64,000 nucleotides of DNA, taken from assembly GCA_036571765.1 (NCBI GenBank), contig BROE01000007.1, positions 6,539,636-6,603,635 on the forward strand. Direction: 5' to 3'. Numbering within the stretch: position 1 is the stretch's first letter; the number at the start of each line of letters is the position of its first letter. Source of the stretch: Plecoglossus altivelis (taxonomy: Eukaryota > Chordata > Actinopteri > Osmeriformes > Plecoglossidae). Position numbers and translations under genes: made by a program. Positions 1 through 14,930 of this stretch are shown here, one piece after another. Under the pieces are notes generated by a model that was not told where the DNA came from, searched no databases, and was given only the letters and a program-made list of their open reading frames with translations.

Positions 1-49
1 TGGCAAGAAGAAAGGCTTGGTGCCGTCCAAGTACCTTGTGGAGATCTGA
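1..49 (+). CDS. stac2: 3' end of an SH3-domain protein, probably Stac2 (partial)
   Basis: Only the final 15 codons are in the window. They read G-K-K-K-G-L-V-P-S-K-Y-L-V-E-I and stop at TGA 47-49. The G-L-V-P-S-x-Y pattern is the last strand of an SH3 domain, and the protein ends right after it. Among SH3 proteins the STAC adaptors (muscle and neuronal partners of voltage-gated calcium channels) end directly after a second C-terminal SH3 domain. Context supports this: in human 17q12, STAC2 is next to RPL19 and the two are convergent, and here this gene (+) and rpl19 (-) are also convergent neighbours about 12 kb apart. The SH3 call comes from sequence; the stac2 identity is inferred mainly from synteny. 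Other SH3 proteins are possible. Confidence 0.55.
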   Translation, partial: GKKKGLVPSKYLVEI

Positions 50-2070
50 CTCTGACCAGGGGAGGGGGCCTCTCCTCTCCCAGTCCTACTCTGCCCTCCT
101 GGCCCCTCTGCTAGCGCTCCCAGGTGGGCCTCACCACCTCAACGCTGTCTGCCGCCCCCCTGGCAACGACTCGGAGCCCCCCATCCCCCTCTCCCCCACA
201 CACTCCCACCTCCCCCTCTCCCCCACTCACTCCCCCATCCCCCTCTCCTCCACACTCTCCCACCTCTGCCTCTCCGCCCATCCGGCTCCACCTCTCCAAA
301 AAGTTGACTTGAGTTGCGAGACAAAAAAAAGGTGGACGTTGTTCTGAAACGAGTCTTTGTGAATTTGGCCGCTGCTTCGCTCTAAGATGTGGAGTGTTCC
401 GGAAAGGATGAGGATGATGGAAGCTTCTTTTGAGCGGCTTTTCCCTGGGGGTTAGCTGACCTCACTTCCTTCCTGGACTTGTCACACCTAAAGCACACAC
501 AACTGCAAATAGAAACGCTAGCAAAGACTTAGATGGTTGTATGCATAGCCTGGCAAACACATATTGACAGTACACGCACACACATGCTGACAGAGGCAAA
601 CCAAGTGTTGGTATTCAATTGTAAACTGTGAAAGCCTGTGTGGATCTAAAAGAAATCTGGATATCTCAATGACCCTGCATCTGCTCGAACCCTGCCGAAA
701 ACAGACAGATTCTGGAGTCTTTAGGGTCTCTGAGCTCAACAAATCTGGCTAACATCTTCAAAGATGTGCGTCTTTGTCTGTTTGACGGTAGCATTATTTC
801 GTTGTAGCAGCTTGTGCAAACAGAACTTTTTTTGGCTGAACCTTGACACCCCCGTTGTGAGACTTGGTACTGTTGAGCCCAGCTCGCTGTGAATCCATTT
901 ATTTAGCACAAAGGGCAAACCAAGGTTTGTTGCAGGGGACAAAGAAGCCACAAGGGTCCTATGATGACTGACTAGTTGTAGCGGGAATGGTGTAACTGAA
1001 CGGTGGTACTGTTGCATACCTTGCACACGCTCTGACTGATATTTAGAACTTGTCAGTTGTCTGGGTTAATTGCGGTCCATACTCTATATCTTAAGTTTTC
1101 TCCTCAGACCAATCCACTATTTAGACACAGATGCTGTTACTTTACTTTCATGGTTACGCACACGTACGCACACACACACTCACCTTCTGTCATAAATCAA
1201 GGCCCAGAGTGTGTCCTCATAGCAACACACATACTCACACATTCAAACACACACGCAGTGCATCAGACAGCAGATGGTGTAGCAAAGTCAGATATGTTCA
1301 GACAGAAACGGTAGTTAGAAAAAGGTAGATAGTTCACTCGAAGGTAAATTGAAAGTGTATTCTTCAGCTCTTAGATCAGATATCATGCGTCACGCAGATG
1401 AGACACACACTCAGACTATCTTAAATCAAAGGTTTCTCTGTGGCCCAAATGAATGTTGAGCTTCTTACATATTTTTTGTATGGATTGATATCATGTACCA
1501 GGATTAAATTCTTGTTTATTTATCTTTATCATGATTTATACATGACATAGCAGTAGCGCGGCCACAACATATGAAACCTGGCAATAATCGTTGTTAGTAA
1601 TAGAGTGTGAGTACCATATGTAAATAAGAATAAGATAATTTCAAATGTATTGCAACATGAACTGTGCTGGATCCAGCTTCTCCACAATGTCTATTGCCCC
1701 TACAAGGCATGAGCTCCATATCTGACCAATCAGCACAAACCTACCAGAGCACTATGCACACCAGTTTAGGGCAATCACACTTTTCTATTCTCCCTCAATC
1801 CTAGCTACTGTATGTATTCACAAATTGTATCGTCGACTGTACATCCACAGTGTGGATGTTGAGCAACGATCTAATCCTCAGCATTCTTGGTAATATATGG
1901 GTTTGGGTGACACATTGGTTTAGCATGTGTGAACCCTAATCACGACCACCCTCTATGAAACTGTGGACAAATATTGACTCAGGAACGTAGTCAGTGGCGA
2001 CACACAACTCACTGTTTCTGCACTGCTAGCTGGAATTAATTTCAATAAACCTGAAATAAAATACGGAGCA
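50..2070 (+). other. probable 3' UTR of the SH3/stac2 gene
   Basis: This non-coding stretch begins directly after the stop codon. It opens with a C-rich tract (about 176-275) of near-repeats of CCCCCTCTCC plus CACTC. The first AATAAA hexamers I see downstream on this strand are at 2044-2049 and 2055-2060, so a 3' UTR of about 2 kb is plausible but not proven. Open frames here (for example 36-347) are translations of the C-rich repeat and are not credible genes. Confidence 0.35.
176..290. repeat. C-rich minisatellite
   Basis: Imperfect tandem copies of a unit built from CCCCCTCTCC and CACTCCCAC, with few G residues on this strand. It lies in the putative 3' UTR of the upstream gene. Confidence 0.7.
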
Positions 2071-2820
2071 AACCACAATCTCATTCTTCCTGCACCCTGA
2101 TATTGTGTGGTTTCAAGTTTCATTGACAACTTAGCTCGCTGCCCTTGTCTGTCTAGCAGCCCTGTGATGAGCCAACAAACTGATGATGTGCAATATGTGT
2201 ACACAAGTGTTTGATCTGTGGCTCCAGTATGATGACTCTGCATCATCCAGGAAGTTTGCTCCTTCTTAATGATCCCAAATAGCATGATTAGTTCTCAATT
2301 AAACTAATTGTCGACCGAGGAGCTTCTGGCAGGCGAGGCGGTGAGCTGGCAGACGACTGCAGTGTGCGCGTGGGTGTGTGTTTGAGAGCGAGGGAGGAGG
2401 AGAGAGGGCCTGTGCGAGTGGACAGAAATGCGTGCGTGCAAGAGGGAGGCACTAATGAAGTGTCGTTGTGTATGCGTTCTTGTCAGACACTCCTACAACG
2501 CCCACGCTCTCTATCCACCCCTGACTCTGTCCATCTCGCCCTCTCGTTGCTTCTCTCACACTCATCTTCCAGCGTCTCTCCTTTTCCCTCCGACTGTTTC
2601 TCAGTCTCTACCGCTCTCTTTTACTCCCCTCTCCTTTCTCTCTCCTTCCATCTCTCACTCTTTGCCAATTTAGCTGGCAACAGGCCCTATTGTAGTGTAA
2701 ATGAGAGGGACTGTCTTTGTTCAGCGTGGCATCGCTCTGTGTAATCAACTCTCCCTTATCAGATCATTTTCACTGGCTCAACATGAAAGCTAGAAACTAG
2801 AGAGTTTGCCAAGAGGCAGA

Positions 2821-2823
<3 letters not shown>

Positions 2824-2862
<39 letters not shown>
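2824..2862. repeat. (TG)n microsatellite
   Basis: About 19 uninterrupted TG units, followed near 2893 by a second shorter TG run. Confidence 0.95.
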
Positions 2863-2865
<3 letters not shown>

Positions 2866-3253
2866 AAGAGACAGGGAGAAAGAAGGAGAACAAGTGTGTG
2901 TGTGTGTGTGTGTTGCAGAGGGGTTGTGCTAGTGTTTGAATCATTTTAAAGAACCTGCCATGTAGACACAGGGTCCACATCCACTTGCAGACAAGTTTGA
3001 GAATGTGTTTTAAACAGCTGTTTCCTAAAGCAGCATATCTGGTATTTACCTGTAAAAAGCCTGGAAGATGCATGAATACACATGCACACGCACTGTAGTT
3101 CAAAGCAGTCTTCTATACAGAGAACATATCTTTCATGGCAAACCTGTCTTTCTTACGGTTAGCTTATTTGCAATCACCAATGATCATGGTTTTCTGTTTT
3201 AACTGTTAACAATTCAAACCAATAACTTTAATGGGTCACAAAAATGTAAATGC

Positions 3254-3255
<2 letters not shown>

Positions 3256-3326
<71 letters not shown>
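3256..3326. repeat. compound (TTTC)n(CT)n microsatellite
   Basis: About eight TTTC units pass directly into about 20 CT units. Confidence 0.95.
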
Positions 3327-3332
<6 letters not shown>

Positions 3333-4673
3333 CTGTCTTTCGGAATAAAATGGTATAATTACCGTGTTCTGCTTCTAAATAGGATGCTACATTTATATCA
3401 GTTTATATAACCACTTTCTAATTTGATACAGAAACAATATGCAACTATAAATAACCTCCACAGAAATAGCTTCATCATTGAGAAAGAGAAGAGTGGTCTA
3501 TCAGTACAAGTAGGCTGGAACCTAGATTAAGACCAATCGTGAGATAGTGCAGACGTGGAAAAAACATCCTCTGTCCACCATGAATATCATTTCTCGTTCA
3601 TGTTTAGGATTTTCTTAAATCAGTCTTTTATTGCATTTTCTTTCATCTACCCTCCATTTCAGATTGGACTGGCCAGAAGGGCCAATATATTGTGTGGGAT
3701 CCTCTTATGTAGCTGGATTGTGGCTCCGTTCTTGAGTTATTGCTGTTTGTTTGTATTCCTCCAGGCCACTGTCCAATGACTTCATCAAAAATTAAACAGG
3801 TACACAGAGACTGAATGTTTAATGCATGTACCGTCTCCTGTCTATGTCATTCGCTCTGCTTTCTCAGGATGTATACACACACACACGCGCGCACACACAC
3901 GGGTGACAGAGACAAGAGCCACAGGGGACTCGTTCCTACTTCAAAGAGAGGAGGGGAAACAGACAGTGAGCTCCCAGGATGCATTGGGATTAGACAGAGG
4001 AGTCGAATCTGCCGCTGTATCCTTTGCGCAGCCCCGAAGGTTGAACATGACAGACGAAAGACCTTCGTGTGGATGGAGGAACATAAAGATGGGCTTTGAA
4101 ACTTTTGTTTGGTGGACACACACCGCCCACCTGCTTGTGATATGGCACAGAGTACCCTTCCAAACACCTGTATGAACATGGGTTTTTTTTCAAAATGAAT
4201 CCGGTATCATGAACATTGGCCTTTCCTTATTGTAAATTCTAACACCCAATGAAATCCATCAAAACATGTGAATCCTCTACACTTTATATTTGGCTGCCTT
4301 ATCAAATATTGTTCAGTATTCACCGAGGATGAAGTCCTTAAGCTATTAAACTTTAATGGTGGGTAGTCCTTTTATCTGCCAGTCCCTTTGTGTCAGTTCT
4401 TAACCTGTGGCCTACCATTAGTAACTTTGATAACACAATTATCCACCTGATCGTTCAGAGATGGCTGTAGAGACCCTGAGGGAGGACGAGTTTGAGAACG
4501 AGGGGACAAGGTCGTGAAGACGTGTCCAGAAAAATGAGCTCCATCATGAATTTGGATAAGGCTCACTTCTTGCCCTTCGAGCGCGGCCTTCTGCATTGGG
4601 AATGAGAAAGTTAGAGACACTCTCTCTGACTGCTACTCACTCTTGTATGTGCAGGCCCTGCCACGGCATTCTT

Positions 4674-4674
<1 letters not shown>

Positions 4675-4748
<74 letters not shown>

Positions 4749-4749
4749 G
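4675..4749. repeat. (CT)n microsatellite with CTGT interruptions
   Basis: Pure CT for about 38 bp, then CT interrupted by GTCTCT units. It gives spurious Leu/Ser open frames. Confidence 0.9.
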
Positions 4750-5826
4750 TCCCTTGGGCACACACAGACTTTTTCAGGTGCTGTAACACACTCCCAGGTG
4801 GTTGTGGCTTCGCTGGCGGATGCAGAGCGGGAACGCTCGTTTAATTACTGTGCATACCTCTGTTGATTCATCTTTGGGAGTGTTGCTCTGCATTAATGCC
4901 ACTGATGAACGTTACAGGAAGATGGAGAGCTGTGCGGCTTCTCTTCCTCCCTGCCTGGCTCCCGTTTTCTTTGTTAATGTCAGCTTTGATTGATTTTACA
5001 ACAGCAGACACATACATTTACCTTGGTCTCGCTTTATGGCCTGCCTCATTTGTACCTGTGATCATTAACCTCCACACTGGTTGTTTGTCCATGCTTTATG
5101 CTGTAACACTTCCCTCTCCAACCATCTACAAACTGGATGATTGGCCGGGTCTGCACGTTTCCAAGGATTCTCTTCTGACTTTTGCCTTTTTTTAGGCATC
5201 TTTACTTTTACATTACAATTTAAAACAATGTGTTTGAAGCCCCAGTACTTTCTTTGAGAGCCCTTGTGGATTTCATTCAGTGAAAGAGGAGTGCATGGTC
5301 CTGCCATTTAGGCTGAACTGCCTGGGGGAAAATGCCCTGCCCCGAGCACTCTCTATATTTCAAACCATCCCCCTGCTCCCTCCCCCGTTCCTTTCAGTGG
5401 AAGCTGGTCCTATTCAACATGCTCAGAAATGTTGAAAACAGAGTTCAAATCCATTAAGTCGCAGAGAAAGGGATTTTGAATCCATGAGACAGTCTCCCTT
5501 TTCTCCCCACCTCTCCCCATGTCACGCTGCATTTGTGCATCAGAGGATATTAATTTTTCAGCCACCTCTACTGTAGCTTAGTTGCAGCTACTCTACTCTT
5601 AGGAACTAAATATACTCATGTTATTTCCTGCAGACATTGCTGGCTTTTGTTGGACGTTCAGTTAAATAACCTTCCAGTAGAGGTTGTAAAACAGTTCTGC
5701 AACACTTTAGGCACAGTTTACATTCTATTTTGCATGCCTTTTGTCATTTTATATTCTTGACAGATTCTTGTGTGGGGAGATACTGTTGTTGTAAAGAGAT
5801 CTTGATCCTTTAGAGACAAAAAAGTG

Positions 5827-5831
<5 letters not shown>

Positions 5832-5866
<35 letters not shown>

Positions 5867-6042
5867 AGGGAGAGATTGAGGGAGAGATTGAGGGAGAGTG
5901 AAAGAGATGGGGAGAGAGCGTAAGTTAGAGACAGATAGATGGAGGGAGAGAGAGAGAGAGAGGGAGGGAGAAAAGCAGGAGGGAGAGTGGAAGAATGATG
6001 AAGTGTGGGAGAGTTGGAGATATATGCAGGGAGAGATTAAGA
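5832..6042. repeat. GA-rich purine block
   Basis: A (GA)n run, then three tandem copies of GGGAGAGATTGA, then looser GA-rich sequence. The + strand is almost all purine over long stretches. Confidence 0.85.
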
Positions 6043-9000
6043 GGGAGTAAGAGAGTAACCATGGCTTGTTCCATACTTCAAGATAAACATATGTAACAAC
6101 GTGTCCTGTGTACACATCATAAATACTGTAGGTAGGGAATCATGAGACAGGCTCCTCAAAAGGGAGTCCTGAGTAGTGTGCTGACAACAAGAGCATGATT
6201 GCTGCGTATCTTGTCCTGAAACTAGCTCAGTCTTGTGTTGTTATTCTTTTCCATCACCTTATCTTTGGAAGAAAACGTCACATTGGAGGACAAGGTGTTT
6301 TCTTGTAGACCAAGAATCTAATGCCATTAATTGGATCCATGTTGTAGGTAGAGTACATGGGGTCAATGGTCAAAGTTTACATCCAGATCCTTTTTGAGCC
6401 AAGTGACTGTGTCCGACAGATGTCTACTACAATACCCTTGTTGCGTACAATGTCAACACATTAAATAAAAACCTAAAAAGAGGAAGGCCAACCGACATAT
6501 TACCAGAGTAATATGAGACAGTGGGCGATGATGGTTGGATATCCACCAAGGACTTAACCAGACACATGTCAGGTACACAGCAGGACTGTCTGCTGGTCAT
6601 CAGGAACACAAGCTTTAGCTCCGGCCTCTTGGCTTCATTCCTGATCTCTGTGACACTGATCTGGAATAATCCTACACCTGATCCCTCTCATGAAAGAGGG
6701 AGAAGAGACGAGAGAAAGAGAGACTACTCTCCACTCTCTCATTCGATTAGATCGCTTGTTTCTCTTTGTAACACGCCCATGTTTTTTTGTTGAGGAACCA
6801 GACAGAGAGGTGAGGGATGAGAGGAGATTACAATAAAGAGGGGTAAAGAGAGAGCTGGGAGGATTGCGTGGGAGGGGATGAGAGGGATTAGAAAGGTGGG
6901 GAAAGGTGAACTGACACTCTCTTGGTCACTTTGAGGTCAAGATTCAATTCAATTAACAGGAGACTTTATTTACTGTCTCCCACTTCTGCTCTCAGGTCTG
7001 TATGGACTCAGTATGTATTGATGGACTAAAGGAACATTCAGATGATTGGGGGTGTTACTGTTAATCCAAAGTGACAGTTGAATCTTTCACAATCGAAAAG
7101 ACTCCAGACTTAGACTCGGCACTTTCTCCTTCCCCCTATCTAACTCAGAACCAATCCTATTAAGGCTCAGACTTCATGGAGTAGGTTGCTCACCTTAGGA
7201 TATACGTGCGGTACATGTTACGGCTCTTGGTAACGAAGAAGTCAGTTGAGGTAATAAAAAAAAACCAGGAAAAGGCCTGCATCCTCACTTGATTACTGTG
7301 AAGTCTCTCAGGGCATAATCATTCACATCCCTCTACCCATATGGCATTATATTCCATATATGGCCCTTGGTGGACACTTTACATTTGATAGAGAATAAAA
7401 CAGCCAAGTTGAGTGAGATCTATGGATTTCAACAGCTGTACCACAAGTGTGAAAGTCCTCAAAGGGATCAATATTCATCTATCGCTCTTTGAAGTGCTTT
7501 CAGACCAGAACACTATTGTGTGTTCAAGGATGTTGCACACAGAGAGCTGTTATCTTCTGGAACAGTCTGCCTGGATGGCCTTTAGGAAGGCTGTTGAGCT
7601 AGGGAGGCGGATTTCAACCTAGCGTCTCAAGCTTGAGACTGAAAATAGCACGTGAAGCATCAAGTACTTGACTTTTACGCACTCTGTGCAAAACATGTCT
7701 TTTTTACACCACAGTGACTGATTTAAGAATACGTTTGAATGCTGGCTGGGAGCGAAAACTGAGGTGGCTGGCTGAAGTGAAAAGGTAAATAAACACCTCA
7801 TCCCTTTTCATTTGATGCTTGTAACAGTGTCAGCCTCCACACTATTATCCCCCAAAGTCCTCTCCACATCCAAAAAGCATGTCCAAGCACAAAGTTCTCA
7901 CATTATAAAAATACTCCCACAGCAAATCCAGACTCACAGACAGCAATGCTATCCCTGTCTTCCCTAGTTACAGACAGATCTGTCAGCGAACACATCAGTC
8001 ACATCTTCTCTGGGGACCAGAAAAGAAAAGCATCCTTCAAGCCTCTAGACAAAAAGCAAAAATGACTGGATGGCACATCAGGGAACCCAAGGTCTAATTT
8101 CCCTGACAGGAGCATAGGCTGCCGAAGCCAGCCCCCTCACTGTCGCCAACGCCAGCGTACCAGGAGTAGCGAGCAGCCGTCAGACTCGCGCCGTCTGCGG
8201 CTTTATCACCTGTCTTTGCGACGGCTCAGAGGAAAAGGCGAGGGCTGAGAAGGAAAACAAGTTGAAGCGTAATAACGGTCATAAAGCAGGCGGTGACAGG
8301 CAGGGAACATCTGTCAGTTGCCAAGGGAGTGTGGGGGGAGAGGCTCAGGGGACAGCATTTCCCTGATGTGGTTAAGATGAATGGTTGGGAAAAAATTCCA
8401 ATAGACACAGTTGGCTAGCAAGTATTGATGTTGTTGCCATTAAACTCAGAAAAATCTTTAAAATGTGTGGGATTAGACCATAGGCCTTGCCACCTAAACC
8501 TTTTTCCACTTAGTAAACTAGGCAAATTGTAAATATATCAAATTCATCTTGCTACTGCACTTTGAAGAACTTTCTTCAGCTGGCTGACTTGGAAATGGAC
8601 CCCAAAGCCAATGTCAAACAACCAGTAAAGGGTGTTTTGAACTTTTAGAGGAACTTCAAACTTCTCAGACCTTAATGCACAGCTAGGTTAAAATGCTAGT
8701 CCCACTACAGCTGTGTGATAAGGACAGCTCTGTTTTGATCAATAACCTCTTGTGAACACTTTCCATTTTTTGTCTCAGTCTACGTTGAGTTTCTCACTCC
8801 ACTGAGGTTTGAGCTTAAACACGCACAATGGTAGATGAATTGAAATTGACAGCTACCAGGCAAAATGATTGCTCACCCAGATGGGTGGATAAATTGATCA
8901 GTCACGGGTGAGGAGCATGCCAGACATGAACACACACACACAATTGTTCTACGACTGGGACAGAAATGGACACACACACACACTTGGTCCACGACTGAGA

Positions 9001-9777
9001 CAGAGGCTTAATCATCCATGCAGCATAGATGTGTCTGAGGAGTAGGAACAAAGACAGATCCTGGATGACAATTACCTGATTATCCAGTTCACTAGGCATG
9101 AACAAGGTATACCTCCTTTGCTAGGTTGAAGGTCATGGTACATCGTTGTTTAAGAAGCCACATTTGTATGCTTAGGCAAACCAAACACCCATTGATATCT
9201 TTATAACAGACATGTTAACGTCCAGGCACTATTTAGTCCCGATTTTAAGATTTGCTGGTTTGAATAAGAGAGTGACTTTTACGAGCAAGTTCAGTTTAAT
9301 AAATGTGTTTGACTAAGATCATCTCACCAGCCACTTGGTCAGCATTATGTCCCCAATGACAAGATTTATAGAGAGGTTATCAGAAATACACAGCAAAATA
9401 CTCTGACTCAGCTCACCTACAGAGGGAAGCTCCCTGGTGTTCTTTACAACCAGGCATCTCTCAAACACCCAGGTTTGAGCTAAGGTTTGCAGGTCTGAAT
9501 AAATTGTCATCTGGAAAATATCACATCACAAAAAAGTCTGACAATCCTTTTTTTAAATTATTTTCATGGCCCAGAGTCTTGTTTAAGTGTAGGGCTGAAG
9601 AGGGCTTTTTTAAGTGGAAAGGACTAAAATAAAATCTGTCTGGCCAGACATGCTTGGGTTCTGATGCTGGGGCAAATCAATGACTCTCAGTGATGTTTAA
9701 TGCAGGACTCAACTTAGTAAAAGTGCTTTATAAAAGATGCAGGTAGACACTCAGCTGGCACTGTTCTAACCATTACC

Positions 9778-9962
9778 GTGGGCCTGGTGCAGATCTTCTA
9801 GTACTGTGGGCCTGGTGCAGATCTTCTAGTACTGTGGGCCTGGTGCAGATCTTCCAGTACTGTGGGCCTGGTGCAGATCTTCCAGTACTGTGGGCCAAGT
9901 GCAGATCTTCCAGTACTGTGGGCCTAGTGCAGATCTTCTAGTACTGTGGGCTTGGTGTAGTT
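9778..9962. repeat. 28-bp minisatellite, about 6.6 copies
   Basis: Copies start at 9778, 9806, 9834, 9862, 9890, 9918 and 9946 and begin GTGGGCCTGGTGCAGATCTT. They differ by single substitutions; the last copy is more diverged and incomplete. No gene overlaps it. Confidence 0.93.
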
Positions 9963-12244
9963 CTACAGAGGACAAAATAATCAGAACGAAAAGGAACGGA
10001 TGCTGCTAACATGTTAGCCTAGTGTAAGGCAGACTACGGCCACACGTAAACCGCATATTCATGCTTGCACTACAACCACTAATGGGCTGTTGTAACATTC
10101 ATAATCAAGTTGATTGACATATTCATGTGGTTAGTGTTTTCAGACAAATGCATCCATCATGTGTGAAAATAATTGTGACAATGAATCTTAGCGATAGACC
10201 CTCTCCTATCTCTTTGGGGGCACAACGGGAGTGTGGAGAAAGATTCTGACTCTAACAAGCCCCTTTGTGATTTAATTTATGGATCAAATTAGCTCAACCC
10301 TCTGGCATGTCCATTGATAGATAGATAGATCGAACTATATTGATTGCCAGGAGGAAGTTACACCTCTTTACATGGGTACAACAAACATGGTATTTTCACA
10401 CTCCATTTGAGGAAAAAAAAAGATTAATCAAAACGTTGTTTTCTTTAAGAAGCTTCACTTACCTTGCCTGTGTGTTTATTAGTAACACGGAAAGATCATC
10501 AGCAGTTAGTTTGAGGTCAGGCCGAATGTTTTATACACTGAACATATTTCGTTTTCATTATGTAGTGATGGGCCAGTTTAGTTGCACAGTTTATGAAGAC
10601 CCAGCTATTTTAAGGACTATCTACCATGGACATCTGGCTGCTCATTTAGCTACATTTTATAGCATTGGTTTCACTGCATTAAATAAGTGGGAAAGAGAAA
10701 CAGGAATGCATTAATGTAAGGCAAATGCGGGTGAAACCTATTCTGTTTCAGGTTTTAGGAGTGCTTTGGGGAAGGTCAAAACGATGATAAGGGAAGGAAG
10801 GTTAGAGTGGCTTTAAATTAATGTGAAATTTGTTTTACATTTAAATTGTTGAGAAGTTCATTATCGCCTTGCTACTCCTGGCCTGTGTCCTTGACGGTTC
10901 ATATGCAGTTATTTGAGACTAATTGAAAACGTTCTTATTATCCTACTGTACCTCCACAAACAGACTGACAGACAGATCTGAGGATGGGGCTTACAAACAG
11001 ATATATTGTCTATTCCAGTCCATGTTAGTGTATCATCAGCCATGATTTTGGAGATTAGGATTTATGTTGAGATGGGCTGTTTTCAGGGACATGATAAAAA
11101 ATGCTACATGGAGAATAACATAACTGCTTAGACTTAAGGTCAAGTGTAACAACTTGTGCTAACTGTCATTTGTAAGGTTATTGTATACACTGTGTATCAG
11201 CTTAGCTGGCTATTAGGACACTGTACTTGATCAAGTAAGCTATGATTAGAAAATATTCAGATTTGAGATCGTCAATGTATTAATTCTATTAGATCTGTGC
11301 CATTTTACTTTCCTTATGTGAAGAGATTCAAATGGAACACTTCACAGAAAGGCCAACATGTATTATAGAAACCCTGTGGTTTTAGACTCATGCTGTATAG
11401 TGAAATGACGCTCTCTTGTGTCCTGAGCAGGAAGTGCACCCGTGTCAATTCCAAACGGTGAACTAAGCGCAAAGCATGGATGGATCATGACCGACTGACA
11501 AAGGTGTGGGTGTTGAGGGCATCCAGAGGAATTGTGTTTGAAGGAGAAGGCAGGGGTGGGGATAGATGTGCTACAGATGGAAAGCAAAACTATTGGCCAA
11601 GAATAATGCAATCATTGTCCCTTCTTCATCCAGCGCACACTCATGGCTGGATCACAGGCCAAACGTTGCCCACGTAGGACACACTGGATCCATTTCATCC
11701 AAAACGGGCAGTCTGTCTCCGTTCCATAGCAGAGCTCCTTTACAAACACCTTCACCTGTCTGTAGTGCTCCATGTTGAAAGGGCTGCACCTGCACATTTC
11801 AGAGCATTCCTACGCTCGAGCCCATCAAATGAGTTCAAAAGAACACACTGCCTTTGAACATGTGCAACGTGTTCAGTTTCGTCAAGGCTATGAACCGCCT
11901 TGAAGTGAAAACATTTTCATAATTTACTGATTTTGAAAGCAACCACCAAAGTGAATAGAAAGACCAACGTCAGCGTGTTTATTTTTAATCATCTTTCCTT
12001 TCATCCTTTCCTTCCTGTTGGTTTGAGGCTGAACACATTTTCATAAATGTTCCTAACAGTGTTCGCATTATATAATCATCTTAATGTCCAAAAACTAGTC
12101 CAACCCACATTAGTAATTACTTCAATGTGATTTATCACATGGTTCCTGGGCCAGTCTAGAAGCCTCTGGACCTCAAAAACAAGCTATATTCACCACACAC
12201 ACACGCACAATACCAAACAGACAACTTCGTCCTTTGTGTCCAAA
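9963..12244. other. intergenic DNA downstream of rpl19
   Basis: No coding exon recognised. A short GATAGATAGATAGAT run at about 10315-10330, followed by a TATTGATTGCCAGGAGGAA stretch, resembles the 3' tail of old fish LINE/SINE copies; this is only a resemblance. The open frame at 10340-10714 (124 codons) has no recognisable domain and I do not call it. Confidence 0.5.
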
Positions 12245-12250
12245 TTTATT
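12245..12250 (-). terminator. polyadenylation signal of rpl19
   Basis: TTTATT on the + strand is AATAAA on the rpl19 strand, 35 bp beyond the stop codon. The short 3' UTR fits ribosomal protein genes. Confidence 0.85.
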
Positions 12251-12284
12251 AACATGGAAATAGGTGACATGGATGTGAATAGTC

Positions 12285-14182
<1,898 letters not shown>

Positions 14183-14198
14183 GGCTGCGAGCAGGAAT

Positions 14199-14212
14199 AG
14201 AAAAGGAAGAAG
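14199..14212 (-). promoter_or_regulatory. 5' TOP tract / transcription start region of rpl19
   Basis: On the gene strand the sequence upstream of the ATG reads ACTTCTTCCTTTTC. A C followed by an unbroken pyrimidine run about 20-30 nt before the start codon is the terminal oligopyrimidine element of ribosomal protein mRNAs, which places their translation under mTOR/LARP1 control. The exact start base is inferred. Confidence 0.75.
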
Positions 14213-14440
14213 TGACGTTCTACGGAGCCTACCATTATGAAGGCGATACGACCTGAAGTAATCATCACGTTAAATGCGGCTTCGATTAATCAACCTTAAG
14301 GAAAATAGATACCACTGAAAACATATAAATTTTCTCATTATTATCATTAATGTATAATGTCATGTCACATAATGCTGTGCATTGTATTGTACACCCCATT
14401 TTACCATAATAGTACGTTCCAAATTTGTATTTAACTTTGA

Positions 14441-14454
14441 CCGCTAGATGGCAC
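14441..14454 (+). promoter_or_regulatory. CTCF-like core motif
   Basis: CCGCTAGATGGCAC fits the degenerate CTCF core CCRSYAGRKGGCRS at every position. It lies about 230 bp upstream of the rpl19 start region, between rpl19 and gpam. Motif match only; occupancy is unknown. Confidence 0.4.
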
Positions 14455-14753
14455 TATTACTATAACCTTAAATATTGTGTCCTGAGGAAATAGTAATAAT
14501 GGGCGATAATAAAGGATAATTGTTAAACTTTTGCTTTATCTATGGCCAAACTTTAACCGTGCTTAGAGCCGAGCTGATATGAGAGCATCCTTTAGAATGT
14601 AGAAACATTTTCTATTTTATTTTTCTTCATTCTTTCTTAATTAAAATCTCTAAACATTCTCAGAGGTCCCTGACAAGCAAGAAGACCTTAACTACCTCAC
14701 ACAAATTAAATGTCGCCCCCCTCTGGATTCAGAGCAACAAAGCAGCTGATTCA

Positions 14754-14930
14754 ATGACTACCTCGCCGTGTGCTTCCACCGACAGTATTACACACATCCA
14801 GTTTGCTCTGGCTCTTGGTGCAGCAAGTTCACGGCTGATTGTCCTGCAAATTGTCAAGGGCATAATTGGCGACCGTCTATCAATTTCGCCGCGGATGTAC
14901 ATTTATACGACATGGTACACCAATTTCAAG
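14754..14930 (+). other. possible first exon (non-coding or unassigned) with a strong donor
   Basis: An open frame begins with ATG 14754 and runs into a good donor, TTTCAAG|GTAAGA, at 14931. The 59-residue peptide is hydrophobic in its middle and I do not recognise it. A second frame through the same bases is also open, which weakens the coding case. The position, divergent from rpl19 and about 5.4 kb upstream of the gpam ATG exon, would suit an upstream untranslated exon of gpam. This is speculative. Confidence 0.2.

Larger units (their letters stand above)
2071..9777. other. intergenic DNA, no gene recognised
   Basis: I see no exon-like open frame with plausible splice sites and no recognisable protein family on either strand. 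Content is AT-moderate unique sequence with microsatellites: (TG)n 2824-2862, TTTC/CT 3256-3326, (CT)n 4675-4749, and a GA-rich block 5832-6042 containing three copies of GGGAGAGATTGA. A roughly 45-bp unit with a CA tract is present twice at about 8931-9006. An ATTCAATTCAATTAA stretch near 6945 resembles tails of fish retroposons but is too short to assign. Confidence 0.6.

Noticed and set aside
36..347. 103-codon frame at the left edge
   Set aside because: It overlaps the stac2-like stop and 3' UTR in another frame and consists of Pro/Ser from the C-rich repeat.
1953..2285. 110-codon frame on the - strand
   Set aside because: No recognisable domain, no splice or polyadenylation context, and length within chance expectation for 64 kb.
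10315..10365. LINE/SINE tail-like GATA run plus TATTGATTGCC
   Set aside because: Too short and diverged to assign as a mobile element; noted only in the region description.
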